This document shows positions 27,491 through 36,132 of a stretch of 64,000 nucleotides of DNA, one piece after another; the first letter of the stretch is position 1, and each line of letters begins with the position of its first letter. A program made the position numbers and the translations under genes. Below the pieces are notes generated by a model that was not told the origin of the DNA, ran no database searches, and worked only from the letters and a program-made list of their open reading frames with translations. Origin of the DNA: Nioella aestuarii. Lineage in GTDB: Bacteria > Pseudomonadota > Alphaproteobacteria > Rhodobacterales > Rhodobacteraceae. The stretch is from positions 1 through 64,000 of the forward strand of contig NZ_JBPBBA010000014.1 in assembly GCF_050896395.1 (NCBI RefSeq), given 5' to 3'.

Positions 27491-28123
27491 ATGACGACAA
27501 AGACGAAAACAGCAAGAAACCTGATCGAAGGTCGGCCCGCGCTAATCGTGATCGACATTCAAAAAAGCACGTTCATCGACAGCAGCGAAGTGCGGTCCAT
27601 CGACAACATGCCGGGTTACAAGGATCGCATGATTGCCGCGCGCGATCTGGTCGATGCGGCTCATAAGAACGATATACCCGTGATATTCATCCAAGAGGTC
27701 CATCGTTCCAATCTGATCGATTTCGGTCGAGAGCTGGATGGAGACGAGGACGTCCATTGCCTTGAGGGCGATCCGCGCACGGAAGTCGCCAAAGAGGAAA
27801 TGGGATATCGCAAAGGCGACTACATCATCCCAAAACGGCGCTATTCGGCGTTCTTCGGAACTGACCTTGAAATCCTACTGCGCGGCCTCAAGGTCGACAC
27901 GTTGCTCCTGTGCGGTGGCCTGACAGATGTTTGTGTTCACTACACATTCGTGGATGGGCACCAGTCCGACTACTTCTGCCGGGTCGCTGAGGATTGTGTA
28001 GGCGGTTCATCGGTGGAGGCACATGAGGCGGCGCTCAAAGCGATGGAGTACCTGCAAACGGGCGCGGTTCAGGACCGAACCACAATGATCGAAGCAATGT
28101 CATCACGCGAGTACACGAATTGA
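27491..28123 (+). CDS. isochorismatase-like cysteine hydrolase, candidate guanylurea/guanidino-compound amidase
   Basis: This is a 210-residue cysteine hydrolase. The catalytic triad is readable: Asp22 in LIVIDIQ, Lys115 in IIPKRRYSAFFG and Cys148 in GGLTDVCVHYT. The family includes biuret hydrolase and guanylurea hydrolase, which release ammonia from urea-like amides. The gene lies 18 bp behind gdx, with AAAGGA before the ATG, in the guanidine-II riboswitch transcript. That suggests a guanidine-related substrate. Guanylurea, carboxyguanidine derivatives or other ureides are candidates, and none can be singled out by sequence reading. Confidence 0.8.
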   Translation: MTTKTKTARNLIEGRPALIVIDIQKSTFIDSSEVRSIDNMPGYKDRMIAARDLVDAAHKNDIPVIFIQEVHRSNLIDFGRELDGDEDVHCLEGDPRTEVAKEEMGYRKGDYIIPKRRYSAFFGTDLEILLRGLKVDTLLLCGGLTDVCVHYTFVDGHQSDYFCRVAEDCVGGSSVEAHEAALKAMEYLQTGAVQDRTTMIEAMSSREYTN

Positions 28124-28241
28124 TTTTGCTGGGCCTCAGTTCCGCTCAAAAGCTGAACCGGCCTTTCGCGGCATTGCAGCAAGCACGTAGGTTTGGGCTC
28201 GAAGCGGACGATGCCCGCCCCAAGCCCTTTGCCCATAGACC

Positions 28242-29612
28242 TCAACCCAGAATCGACGCCACCGCCTTCACGGTCTTGCCAACCACCTCGTTGGCCTCTT
28301 CCTTGGTCAGGCAGAAGGGCGGGGCGAAGCCGAGGATGTCACCCTGCGGCATGGCGCGGGCGATGACGCCTTGCTCCAACAGCGCCACCGCGATCCGGGG
28401 GCCGACCTTTTCGCTTGCGTCGAAGAAGCTGCGGTCGCCCTTGTCCTGCACGAATTCCACCGCACAGAGCATCCCCTCGCCTCGCACCTCGCCGACATGG
28501 GCGTGATCCGCCAGCGCCGCTGTCATCGTGGCCTTGAGATAGCCACCCACTTCGCCCGCGTTCTGCACGAGGTTCAACTCGTCGATCAGCTTGAGGTTCG
28601 CCACCCCCGCCGCCGCGCCGATTGGATGCGCCGAATAGGTCCAGCCGTGGCCGATGGGTCCGTTTTCATCGGTGCCCTGTTCCAGCACTTTCCAGACCTT
28701 GTCTGACACGATGGAGCCGGACAGGGGCGCATAGGCCGAGGTCAGCCCTTTTGCGATGGTGATGATGTCGGCCTCGATCCCGTAGTGATCCGATCCGAAC
28801 ATGGTGCCGAGGCGGCCAAAGCCGGTCACGACCTCGTCGGCAATGAGCAGGATGTCATGCTTCCTTAGCACCGCCTGAATGGCCGCCCAGTAGCCTGCGG
28901 GCGGGGGCACGATGCCCCCCGTTCCAAGTACGGGTTCCCCGATGAAGGCGGCGATGGTGTCCGCCCCCTCACGCTCGATCAGTGCCTCCAGTTCGGCTAC
29001 GCAATGGGCGGTGAACTGCGCCTCGCTTTGCCCCAGATCGGCGCGGCGGAAGTAATAGGGCGCTTCGGTGTGGATCACCTGCGTCAGCGGCAGGTCGAAC
29101 TTCTTGTGGAAAAGCTCCAACCCCGTAAGCGATCCGGTCATCAGGCCCGATCCGTGATAGCCGCGCCAGCGGCTGATGATCTTCTTCTTCTCGGGACGAC
29201 CGAGGATGTTGTTCATATACCAGACCAGCTTGATATTGGTCTCGTTCGCGTCCGATCCGCCAAGGCCGAAATAGACCTTCGACATGTTCGACGGCGCGCG
29301 ATCGAGGATCATCTTGGCCAGCGTGATGCTGGCCTCGGTGCCGTGGCCCACATAGGAGTGGTAATAGGCCAGTTCCTTCGCTTGCGCGGCGATGGCATCA
29401 GCGATGTCCTGGCGGCCATAGCCCACGTTCACGCAGTAAAGCCCGGCAAAGGCATCGAGCAGCCGGTTGCCGTCACGATCCTCGATATGGCAGCCCGATC
29501 CACCGGTCACGACGCGGTTGGGCAGGTTTCCACGGGCGAAGTCAGCCAGATGGGTGGAGGGGTGGAAGAAATTTTCTCGGTCCCACTGGTCCAGTTGGTC
29601 ATTGCGCAGCAT
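28242..29612 (-). CDS. class III (omega) aminotransferase
   Basis: This PLP-dependent aminotransferase of 456 residues transfers an amino group from an omega-amino compound to pyruvate or 2-oxoglutarate. VYFGLGGSDANETNIKLV and the aldimine lysine Lys288 (ITIAKGLTSAYAPLSG) are diagnostic, as is the Asp in LLIADEVVTGFGR. The start MLRNDQLDQWDRENFFHP at 29612 has GAGAG upstream. An extension to 29777 looks non-coding. It lies downstream of eutB-eutC on the same strand. An aminotransferase (often called Atf) accompanies ectoine-catabolic genes in other roseobacters, so a role there is plausible but unproven. Confidence 0.88.
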   Translation of the reverse strand: MLRNDQLDQWDRENFFHPSTHLADFARGNLPNRVVTGGSGCHIEDRDGNRLLDAFAGLYCVNVGYGRQDIADAIAAQAKELAYYHSYVGHGTEASITLAKMILDRAPSNMSKVYFGLGGSDANETNIKLVWYMNNILGRPEKKKIISRWRGYHGSGLMTGSLTGLELFHKKFDLPLTQVIHTEAPYYFRRADLGQSEAQFTAHCVAELEALIEREGADTIAAFIGEPVLGTGGIVPPPAGYWAAIQAVLRKHDILLIADEVVTGFGRLGTMFGSDHYGIEADIITIAKGLTSAYAPLSGSIVSDKVWKVLEQGTDENGPIGHGWTYSAHPIGAAAGVANLKLIDELNLVQNAGEVGGYLKATMTAALADHAHVGEVRGEGMLCAVEFVQDKGDRSFFDASEKVGPRIAVALLEQGVIARAMPQGDILGFAPPFCLTKEEANEVVGKTVKAVASILG

Positions 29613-29798
29613 GGCTAATCTCTCGGTCTTGGCGGCGCGCCGCCTTGGGTCACAGGAATGGAGCCGGGATGCACGCTGTCCGGGCCTTGGGCCGGAAAGA
29701 GCTGGGCAAAAGGCTCCGCTCACCCCGGCAGCAGCGCGCAATGCCTTTATTGCCGTGGTCTGAGGAACCATAGCCAAAGCAGTGGCTTGTTTCCAGCC

Positions 29799-30785
29799 TT
29801 AGCTTGTGACGGTGGTCCCCGTGGATCCAAGCCGCGCGTAAACATGGCAGGCGATTGCCGTATCCTGCGCGCCGGTGCCGGTCAGGTCGCAGATAGTAAT
29901 GTCATCGGCACTGCGCCGACCTGTGGCGCTGCCGTTTATGACCTGTCCCAGTTCGGCGGGCGTTCCCTTGGTCCACAGATCAAGCGCCAGCGCGGACTGC
30001 AGCTCTCCGCTCGTCTCGCATTGTGAAACGCTGTCACAGATATAGGCATCGGCCAAAGCAAGGGCACGCGGGTCGATCTCGCATTTCCCGGCCTGATCGG
30101 AGCCCATGGCTGTGATGTGCAGGCCGGGATGCAGCCATTCGGCTTTTATGACCGGGGCGCGGGCAGGAGTGGTTGTGACGACCAACTGACTTTCTGCAAC
30201 CAGCCATTCGGGCGAGGATACCGCGTCCACTTCAATTCCCAGATCAAGGCGAAGGTCATCGGCACAAATGGCGGCCCTGGCGGCATCGCGCCCCCAGACC
30301 AGCAACCGCTTGAAGGGTCGCACCAGATGCGCCGCCTGCATCTGTAGCCGTGCTTGAACCCCGGTTCCGATAACGCCCGCGGTTTCGACATAGGGGGGCG
30401 CTAGGTGGCGGGCCGCAACGGCGCCCGCAGCGGCCGTGCGGATATCGGTCAGGTAGCCATTGTCGAGGAAGACCGCTTGCACCAGACCGGTCTTCGCCGA
30501 CAGCAGGATCATCAGCCCGTTCAGGCTGGCAAGCCCGAGCTTGGGGTTGTCGAAGAAACCGGGGCTGACCTTGATGGCGAACCCGTCGAAACCGGGGATG
30601 TAGGCCGTCTTGACATCGACCTCTCCGTTCGCGTCGTGCAGATCCATGGACAGGATCGGCGGCATCACCACCCGCCCCGAGGCCAGAGCCTCAAAGGCCT
30701 TCTCGACCACGTCGATGGCAGTCATGTCCAGCTCCACCACTTGCCGCAACTGGGCTTCGGTCACGATGCGGATGTCATGCGTCAT
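29799..30785 (-). CDS. eutC: EutC-like ornithine cyclodeaminase / mu-crystallin family protein
   Basis: This 328-residue NAD(P)-binding protein of the ornithine cyclodeaminase/mu-crystallin family has an N-terminal VDVKTAYIPGFDGFAIKVSPG block (about 57-77), FLDNGYLTDIRTAAAGAVA (about 105-123) and the Rossmann motif GVIGTGVQARLQ (about 138-149). These blocks resemble EutC of ectoine/hydroxyectoine utilisation more than classical ornithine cyclodeaminase. The ATG overlaps the end of eutB by 11 bp, so both are co-translated. Iminosuccinate reductase (BhcD) of the beta-hydroxyaspartate cycle is a related alternative. Confidence 0.78.
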   Translation of the reverse strand: MTHDIRIVTEAQLRQVVELDMTAIDVVEKAFEALASGRVVMPPILSMDLHDANGEVDVKTAYIPGFDGFAIKVSPGFFDNPKLGLASLNGLMILLSAKTGLVQAVFLDNGYLTDIRTAAAGAVAARHLAPPYVETAGVIGTGVQARLQMQAAHLVRPFKRLLVWGRDAARAAICADDLRLDLGIEVDAVSSPEWLVAESQLVVTTTPARAPVIKAEWLHPGLHITAMGSDQAGKCEIDPRALALADAYICDSVSQCETSGELQSALALDLWTKGTPAELGQVINGSATGRRSADDITICDLTGTGAQDTAIACHVYARLGSTGTTVTS

Positions 30786-31779
30786 AAACTCTGCCTTTCA
30801 ATATCCTGTCTCCGAGTGAAATGTCGCTGCCCGACATGATCCGGTGGAATTGCCCCATGTCCAGATTGCGGCCGGTTATGATGGTGCCCACCGGGCCTTC
30901 GGGTCGAACCTTGTCCGCCAGAACCGCCGCCAGCCCCACAACGCTGGCCCCTTCCGCGACCATGCGATCCTCGTAGAACAGAACCTGCATGGCATCGCGT
31001 ATCTCTTCTTCTGTCACGAGTACAATTTCGTCGAGCTTTTCCCGGCAAAGAGGAAAGCTCAGCCGGTTCTGCAACCCGATCCCGCCCCCGAGCGAATCCG
31101 CAAGGCTTGGGACCTCTTCCACCTCTACCGGGTGGCCCGCCGCGATCGACGCCTGCATTGCCGCCCCCCGATCCATGGAGATGCCGATAACCCGGATATC
31201 AGGGTTCACCGCCTTCACAGCAACCGAAACGCCACCGGCCAGCCCGCCACCCGACAGCGGCACCAGAACCGTGTGCAGATCTGGTCGTGCCTCGATCATC
31301 TCCAACCCGATTGTGCCCTGGCCCGCGATCACCTTGGGGTCGTCGAAGGGCGAGATTTCAACCAGCCCCTCTGTCTCTACAAGCCGCAGGCTTTCGGCCA
31401 AAGCGTCGTCCTGAGATCGACCAACGATCTTCACCTCTGCCCCTAGCGCACGGATGCCTTCTACCTTCGCCTGCGGCACAAGTTCCGACATGCAGATTAC
31501 CGCGCGAATGCCCCGGCGCGCCGCCGCATAGGCAACCCCACGTCCGTGATTGCCAGTGGAACAACAGGTCACGCCGGCCACCCCATCGGGTAAGGTCATG
31601 ACCGCGTTCATCGCACCGCGCAGCTTAAAGGCGCCTATTGGTTGGCAGATTTCCAGTTTCATCAGGAAATCGTGGCCTGCCTGCGCGCTCATATAGGGTG
31701 ACGGCACAAAGGGCGTGGCATCTGCCAGCCCGCAGACCACCTCGCGGGCGGCAAGAATATCGGGGAGGCCAAAATTCAT
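30775..31779 (-). CDS. eutB: EutB-like threonine dehydratase family enzyme
   Basis: This fold type II PLP enzyme of 334 residues carries the Schiff-base Lys52 in PIGAFKLRGAMNA, the substrate loop CSTGNHGRGVAYAAARRG and the phosphate-binding glycines PLSGGGLAGG. The HGRGVAYAA, GRSQDDA and SLADSLGGGIG segments resemble hydroxyectoine-utilisation dehydratase EutB. In that pathway the enzyme is proposed to remove the hydroxyl of a hydroxyectoine breakdown intermediate. Threo-3-hydroxyaspartate dehydratase (BhcB) is the main alternative. The start MNFGLPDIL was chosen, though an upstream ATG at 31848 is in frame. Hydrolase genes eutD/eutE and the ectoine importer are absent from the window. Confidence 0.78.
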   Translation of the reverse strand: MNFGLPDILAAREVVCGLADATPFVPSPYMSAQAGHDFLMKLEICQPIGAFKLRGAMNAVMTLPDGVAGVTCCSTGNHGRGVAYAAARRGIRAVICMSELVPQAKVEGIRALGAEVKIVGRSQDDALAESLRLVETEGLVEISPFDDPKVIAGQGTIGLEMIEARPDLHTVLVPLSGGGLAGGVSVAVKAVNPDIRVIGISMDRGAAMQASIAAGHPVEVEEVPSLADSLGGGIGLQNRLSFPLCREKLDEIVLVTEEEIRDAMQVLFYEDRMVAEGASVVGLAAVLADKVRPEGPVGTIITGRNLDMGQFHRIMSGSDISLGDRILKGRVYDA

Positions 31780-31974
31780 ATGCTCAACTTCATAGCTGTG
31801 AATTCGTTTACAAACACTGGAGACCATACTCTGGGTTCCTTCAGGCAAGAACCTATCCTTTCGAGTATTTTACGCTTGTACATGTCATCGGAACACTTAC
31901 ATATCCATCCCATGGCCTGTTGCCATGATTCCCCCCGTAACGGGGTGCATCTTCCCAGAAGGAAAACAGAATAA

Positions 31975-32439
31975 ATGAAACTTGCACTGATCTCGGGCGC
32001 AGCTTTGCTGGCTGCCGCCTCTACCGCCATGGCCTGCCCGGACTATTCGCAGACTGGCGCCAGCTACGAGGTTAGCGGCGAACAGCTCTATGCAGGGCTC
32101 GATTTGTCCGTGGTCGCCGGCGGCGAGAACAATATCGCCAATTGCAGCGTGCCCGGTGTTTCCGGCGCCGGCTACTTCATCACCCCGCCGGACTTCAGCT
32201 TCTTCCTGACCGGCATGGCAGGGTACGATCTGGAGGTCTCCGTGCAGGGCGATTGCGATACCGCGCTTTTGGTCAACACGCCGTCAGCAACGTGGTTCTT
32301 CGACGATGACAGCGCCGGCGAGCTGCAGCCATACATGCTGCTCAATGGCGTGGGCGACGGACGTCTCGACGCCTGGGTCGGCACCTATAATGGCGAATAT
32401 TGCAACGCCAATATCCACCTGGAAACCTGGCTGCCGTAA
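31975..32439 (+). CDS. small exported protein of unknown function
   Basis: This is a 154-residue protein with a clear Sec signal peptide (KLALISGAALLAAASTAMA, cleavage before CPDYS). The mature part is acidic, Gly- and aromatic-rich, with four cysteines that probably form disulfides. It contains TALLVNTPSATWFFDDDSAG followed by RLDAWVGTYNG, reminiscent of periplasmic beta-sandwich proteins that bind via Asp-rich loops. AAGGAAAAC lies upstream and a rho-independent terminator follows. It diverges from eutB with a 195-bp gap. No family was recognised with confidence. Confidence 0.75.
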   Translation: MKLALISGAALLAAASTAMACPDYSQTGASYEVSGEQLYAGLDLSVVAGGENNIANCSVPGVSGAGYFITPPDFSFFLTGMAGYDLEVSVQGDCDTALLVNTPSATWFFDDDSAGELQPYMLLNGVGDGRLDAWVGTYNGEYCNANIHLETWLP

Positions 32440-32457
32440 GCCTGCGACATGCGTTTC

Positions 32458-32487
32458 AAAGGGCGCTCCAGACGGGGCGCCCTTTTT
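32458..32487 (+). terminator. rho-independent terminator after the small exported protein
   Basis: Stem AAAGGGCGC / GCGCCCTTT with a 10-nt loop is followed by further Ts (TTTTT in total). It starts 19 nt after the stop codon at 32439. Confidence 0.88.
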
Positions 32488-32565
32488 CGTGCCGCTGCGT
32501 CCTTTCCCATGATCTCTTGCCAGAACATCGATCCTGCGCGAGCCTCTGCATCGGGAGGATTGACC

Positions 32566-33714
32566 ATGACAAATGCCCTGTTTCTGGAACCCGAGCACGA
32601 GCTGCTGCGTGACCAGATCCGCCGCTTCGTGACCGAGGAGATTCAGCCACATGCGGATGCCTGGGAAGAGACAGGCATGGTTCCGCGAGAGGTTCTGACC
32701 CGAATGGGTAAGCTTGGGTTCTTCGGCATCCGCTACCCCGACCGCTATGGCGGGGCCGAAATGGACACCCGCGCCACAACGGTCTGGGCCGAAGAACTGG
32801 GGCGTTCCACCTTCTCTGGTGTCGCGATTACCGCGCTTGTGCATACCGATATGGCCTCGGTCCACCTGTTCAACGCAGGCAGCGACGCGCAGCGTGACCG
32901 CTGGATGCCCGGCATCGTTTCGGGTCAGACCATCACTGCCGTGGCCGTCACCGAACCCGGCGCAGGATCGGATGTGAAGGGCATCACCACACGAGCTACC
33001 CGTAAGGGTAATGACGCCTTCGTGCTGGACGGGGCCAAGACCTTCATCACCAATGGCGTTCATGCGGATATCTACTGCGTCGCGGCCAAGACCGACCCGA
33101 ACGCCCGACCCTCACGCGGGGTAACAATGTTCCTCGTCGAAAAGGGCACTCCCGGATTCACAGTCGCCCGGCAGCTCGACAAACACGGCTGGCACAGCTC
33201 CGATACCGCTGAGCTGCATTTTGACGACTGCGTGATCCCGGCCGAAAACATATTGGGCGAGGAAGGCCGGGGCTTCTACGCGATCATGCAGAATTTCCAG
33301 AATGAACGCATCGTGATCGGCGCCATGGCCATGGGCGAGGCACAGGCCGCCCTTGACCTGACACTGGACTATGTGAAGACCCGGCAGGCCTTCGGTGCAC
33401 CCCTGTGGGAGAAACAGGCGATCCGCCAACGCCTGGCAATGTTGCAGGCCGAGGTCACTGCGGCCCGCCACCTGATCTATGCAACTGCCATGCGCGATGC
33501 TCAGGGCGAAGATGTGGTCAAAGAGGTCTCGATGATCAAGGCGCTTTGCGGCAGCCTCGTGAACCGGGTCATGTATGACTGCCTGCAATTCCATGGCGGC
33601 ACCGGCTTCATGCGCGGCACCGCAATTGAACGGATGACCCGCGACGCCCGCGTGCAGGCAATCGGCGGCGGCGCGACCGAGGTTATGCTTGAGGAGGTTG
33701 CCAAGCGCATGTGA
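32566..33714 (+). CDS. acyl-CoA dehydrogenase
   Basis: This FAD-dependent acyl-CoA dehydrogenase of 382 residues has VAVTEPGAGSDVKGITT (about 125-141), AFGAPLWEKQAIRQRLA and the C-terminal QFHGGTGFMRGTAIERMTRDAR. GGGAGG precedes the ATG at 32566. The upstream in-frame ATG at 32449 lies within the terminator hairpin and was rejected. It opens a run of plus-strand genes whose later members point to carnitine/betaine-type catabolism. It might oxidise a betainyl- or short-branched acyl-CoA, but this is inference from context. Confidence 0.9.
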   Translation: MTNALFLEPEHELLRDQIRRFVTEEIQPHADAWEETGMVPREVLTRMGKLGFFGIRYPDRYGGAEMDTRATTVWAEELGRSTFSGVAITALVHTDMASVHLFNAGSDAQRDRWMPGIVSGQTITAVAVTEPGAGSDVKGITTRATRKGNDAFVLDGAKTFITNGVHADIYCVAAKTDPNARPSRGVTMFLVEKGTPGFTVARQLDKHGWHSSDTAELHFDDCVIPAENILGEEGRGFYAIMQNFQNERIVIGAMAMGEAQAALDLTLDYVKTRQAFGAPLWEKQAIRQRLAMLQAEVTAARHLIYATAMRDAQGEDVVKEVSMIKALCGSLVNRVMYDCLQFHGGTGFMRGTAIERMTRDARVQAIGGGATEVMLEEVAKRM

Positions 33715-33781
33715 GGCAAACCTTGCCAGATCCACGGCTCAACCCTACGTTTTTCGTCACGGACTTGACCAGGATCGCCAT

Positions 33782-34804
33782 ATGCCCCAGCAGGGATCAG
33801 CTCCATACCTCATCGCGGTGATCGTCACACCACGCTTCAACCTTGCTGCCACCACGGGCTTTCTCGATCCGCTCAGGGTGGCAAACTACCTGAACGGCAG
33901 CGCGCTGTTCCGGTGGTCGATCCATGCCGTCGATCCCGGCCCCGTCGAAGCAAGCAGTGGGCTCTCGCTTGCTGCCGCGCCGCTCAGCCAGATACCAGAC
34001 CGGCCCGATCTTGTGATGATCTCCTCCAGCTGGACGCCGGAAGACTACGGCTCCGAACTGCTTCTGGCACGGCTTCGCAGATGGGCACGGATGGGCGCGA
34101 TGTTGGGCGGGCTCGACACCGGGGCCTTCCTGCTTGCCAAGGCCGGGCTGCTCGAGGGGCAACGCGCGACAGTGCATTATGAGCATCTCGATGCCTTTAT
34201 CGAACTGTTTCCAGATGTAGAGGCGACCGAGGAGCTCTTCGTCCTGGATCGCGCGCGGCTAACCTGTTGCGGCGGATCAGCAGCGACCGATCTCGCACTT
34301 CACCTGTTGCGCAGCCTGCATGGCGACGGGCTGGCCAATGCCGCTGCGCGCTATGTCTTTCACGAAAGCCTGCGGCCCGAAGGCACACTGCAATTCCCGC
34401 AAAGGGTCGAACCGCTTGGATCAACCGCCCCGTCTGCTTTGCGGCAGGCCATCCGGTTGATGGAGGCCAATCTCGAAACCCCGGTGGCGATACCAAAGAT
34501 CTGCGCGGGCGTCGGTCTGTCTCAGCGTCAGTTGGAACGGCTCTTCAGCACCTATGTGCGCAAATCCCCACAGCTTTACTACCGTGACATCCGGCTCGAC
34601 CGGGCGCGCGGCCTTGTCACCCAGACCGAGCTGCGCCTGTCAGAAATTGCGTATGCTTGCGGGTTCTCCAGCCCCATGCATTTCAGCCGTTCCTACCGTG
34701 AACGTTTTGGCCTGCCCCCCAGCAAGGACAGGGTACAGGGGCGCATCCCATTCGAGTTTCGCGCCTGGCCCATGCATCGCGGCGCGCCCGACGATGGCGA
34801 ATAG
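33782..34804 (+). CDS. GlxA-family regulator (CdhR/GbdR-like)
   Basis: This is a 340-residue regulator with a DJ-1/PfpI-like sensor domain (about 8-185, IAVIVTPRFNLAATTGFLDPLR and GGLDTGAFLLAKAGLL) and a C-terminal AraC HTH pair (about 215-320, GLSQRQLERLF and EIAYACGFSSPMHFSRSYRERFG). CdhR and GbdR, activators of carnitine and glycine-betaine catabolism, have this architecture. It sits just before a CntA/GbcA-type oxygenase and upstream of BKACE and carnitine-dehydrogenase-like genes. This makes a quaternary-amine ligand likely. Confidence 0.87.
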   Translation: MPQQGSAPYLIAVIVTPRFNLAATTGFLDPLRVANYLNGSALFRWSIHAVDPGPVEASSGLSLAAAPLSQIPDRPDLVMISSSWTPEDYGSELLLARLRRWARMGAMLGGLDTGAFLLAKAGLLEGQRATVHYEHLDAFIELFPDVEATEELFVLDRARLTCCGGSAATDLALHLLRSLHGDGLANAAARYVFHESLRPEGTLQFPQRVEPLGSTAPSALRQAIRLMEANLETPVAIPKICAGVGLSQRQLERLFSTYVRKSPQLYYRDIRLDRARGLVTQTELRLSEIAYACGFSSPMHFSRSYRERFGLPPSKDRVQGRIPFEFRAWPMHRGAPDDGE

Positions 34805-34897
34805 GTGCAAGTCCACGGCGAATGCGCTGACGGCAAAAGCCAGACTCTGACCAGATACTCCTGGCAATTCAGTCCCGCCAGCGCAGGATTTGCAGCC

Positions 34898-36037
34898 ATG
34901 ACCGACCGCCCCAGCCCAAAGGAATTCTCCGCCATCCGGCGCGGCTATGACCCCAACCCGTCTCGTTCGCTCTCTCTGGCGGCAGAAGCCTATGTGGAAC
35001 CTGGCTGGTACGAGATCGACCAGCAGGGCATTCTTGCAAAAAGCTGGCAATGGGTCTGCCACGTGGAAAAGCTGCGTGAACCGGGATCCTATGTCACGGT
35101 TGCGATTGCAGGCCATCCAATTGCCGTGGTGCGCGACAGTGAGGGTGTCTTGCGCGCCTTCTACAATGTCTGCAAACACCGCGCCCATGAGCTGCTGCGG
35201 GGCGAGGGACAGACCACCCGCATCATGTGCCCCTATCATGCGTGGGTGTACCGGCTGAACGGCCAACTCGCCCGCGCGCCTCATACTGAGACGCTGGAAG
35301 AGTTCAACGCAGGCGATATTTGCCTCGACCAGGTTCAGGTGGAAGAGTTCTGCGGCTTCGTCTTCGTCAATCTCGACCACACTGCCGCGCCTCTCGCGCA
35401 GCAGGCGGGTAATCTGCAAACTGAGATCCGTCATTGGGCACCGGACATTGAGCGCCTGACCTTCGGCCATCGCCTGACCTATGACATCCGGTCGAACTGG
35501 AAAAACGTCGTCGACAATTTCCTCGAATGCTACCACTGCCCAACGGCGCACAAGGATTTCTGTACGCTGGTGGATATGGACACCTATAAGGTGACAACAC
35601 ATGGCATCTATTCCAGCCATATGGCCGACGCGGGCAAGGATGCCAACAGCGCCTATGACGTGTCGAATGCCACAGTGCGCACGCACGCGGTCTGGTGGCT
35701 CTGGCCCACGACCTGCCTGATGCGCTACCCCGGCCGGTCCTCGATGATCGTGCTCAATATCATTCCGGTTGGGCCGGACCGCACGCTGGAAACCTATGAC
35801 TTCTTCCTGGAAACCGCTGAAGCAACGGAGGCGGAGCTGGAAAGCATCCGCTATCTCGATGAAGTTCTGCAGGCCGAGGATATCGCCATCGTCGAAAGCG
35901 TGCAGCGGGGCATGATGACACCGGCCTTCCAACAGGGCCGGATCGTGAACGACCCCGAGGGATCGGGAAAATCAGAACATGCGGTGCATCACTTTCACGG
36001 GCTGGTGCTGGACGCCTACGCCAGGGCCGCGTCCTGA
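34898..36037 (+). CDS. Rieske non-heme iron oxygenase, CntA/GbcA type (quaternary amine oxygenase)
   Basis: This is the oxygenase component of a Rieske monooxygenase, 379 residues. The [2Fe-2S] ligands are Cys92, His94, Cys111 and His114 (VCKHRAHELL and CPYHAWVY). The mononuclear iron site follows in DNFLECYHCPTAH with His213 and His218. The bridging residue is Glu210 rather than the Asp of most ring hydroxylases, a hallmark of carnitine (CntA) and glycine-betaine (GbcA) oxygenases. The substrate is therefore likely a trimethylammonium compound. No flavin-ferredoxin reductase partner (CntB/GbcB) is encoded in the window. Confidence 0.85.
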   Translation: MTDRPSPKEFSAIRRGYDPNPSRSLSLAAEAYVEPGWYEIDQQGILAKSWQWVCHVEKLREPGSYVTVAIAGHPIAVVRDSEGVLRAFYNVCKHRAHELLRGEGQTTRIMCPYHAWVYRLNGQLARAPHTETLEEFNAGDICLDQVQVEEFCGFVFVNLDHTAAPLAQQAGNLQTEIRHWAPDIERLTFGHRLTYDIRSNWKNVVDNFLECYHCPTAHKDFCTLVDMDTYKVTTHGIYSSHMADAGKDANSAYDVSNATVRTHAVWWLWPTTCLMRYPGRSSMIVLNIIPVGPDRTLETYDFFLETAEATEAELESIRYLDEVLQAEDIAIVESVQRGMMTPAFQQGRIVNDPEGSGKSEHAVHHFHGLVLDAYARAAS

Positions 36038-36132
36038 CCCCTGCCCCGGCGCGTCGAGCGGAGCGTCGGGGTGGGTGGGTGGGCGACGGTCCGATCGGGG
36101 TGCCGGGGCAGGATTTCAACAGGGAGATATGG

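Noticed and set aside
36038..36132. Imperfect hairpin (CCCCGGCGC facing GCGTCGGGG) between the Rieske gene and the first SDR
   Set aside because: There is one mismatch and no T-run, and the surrounding GC content makes such pairing likely by chance. It was not scored as a terminator.
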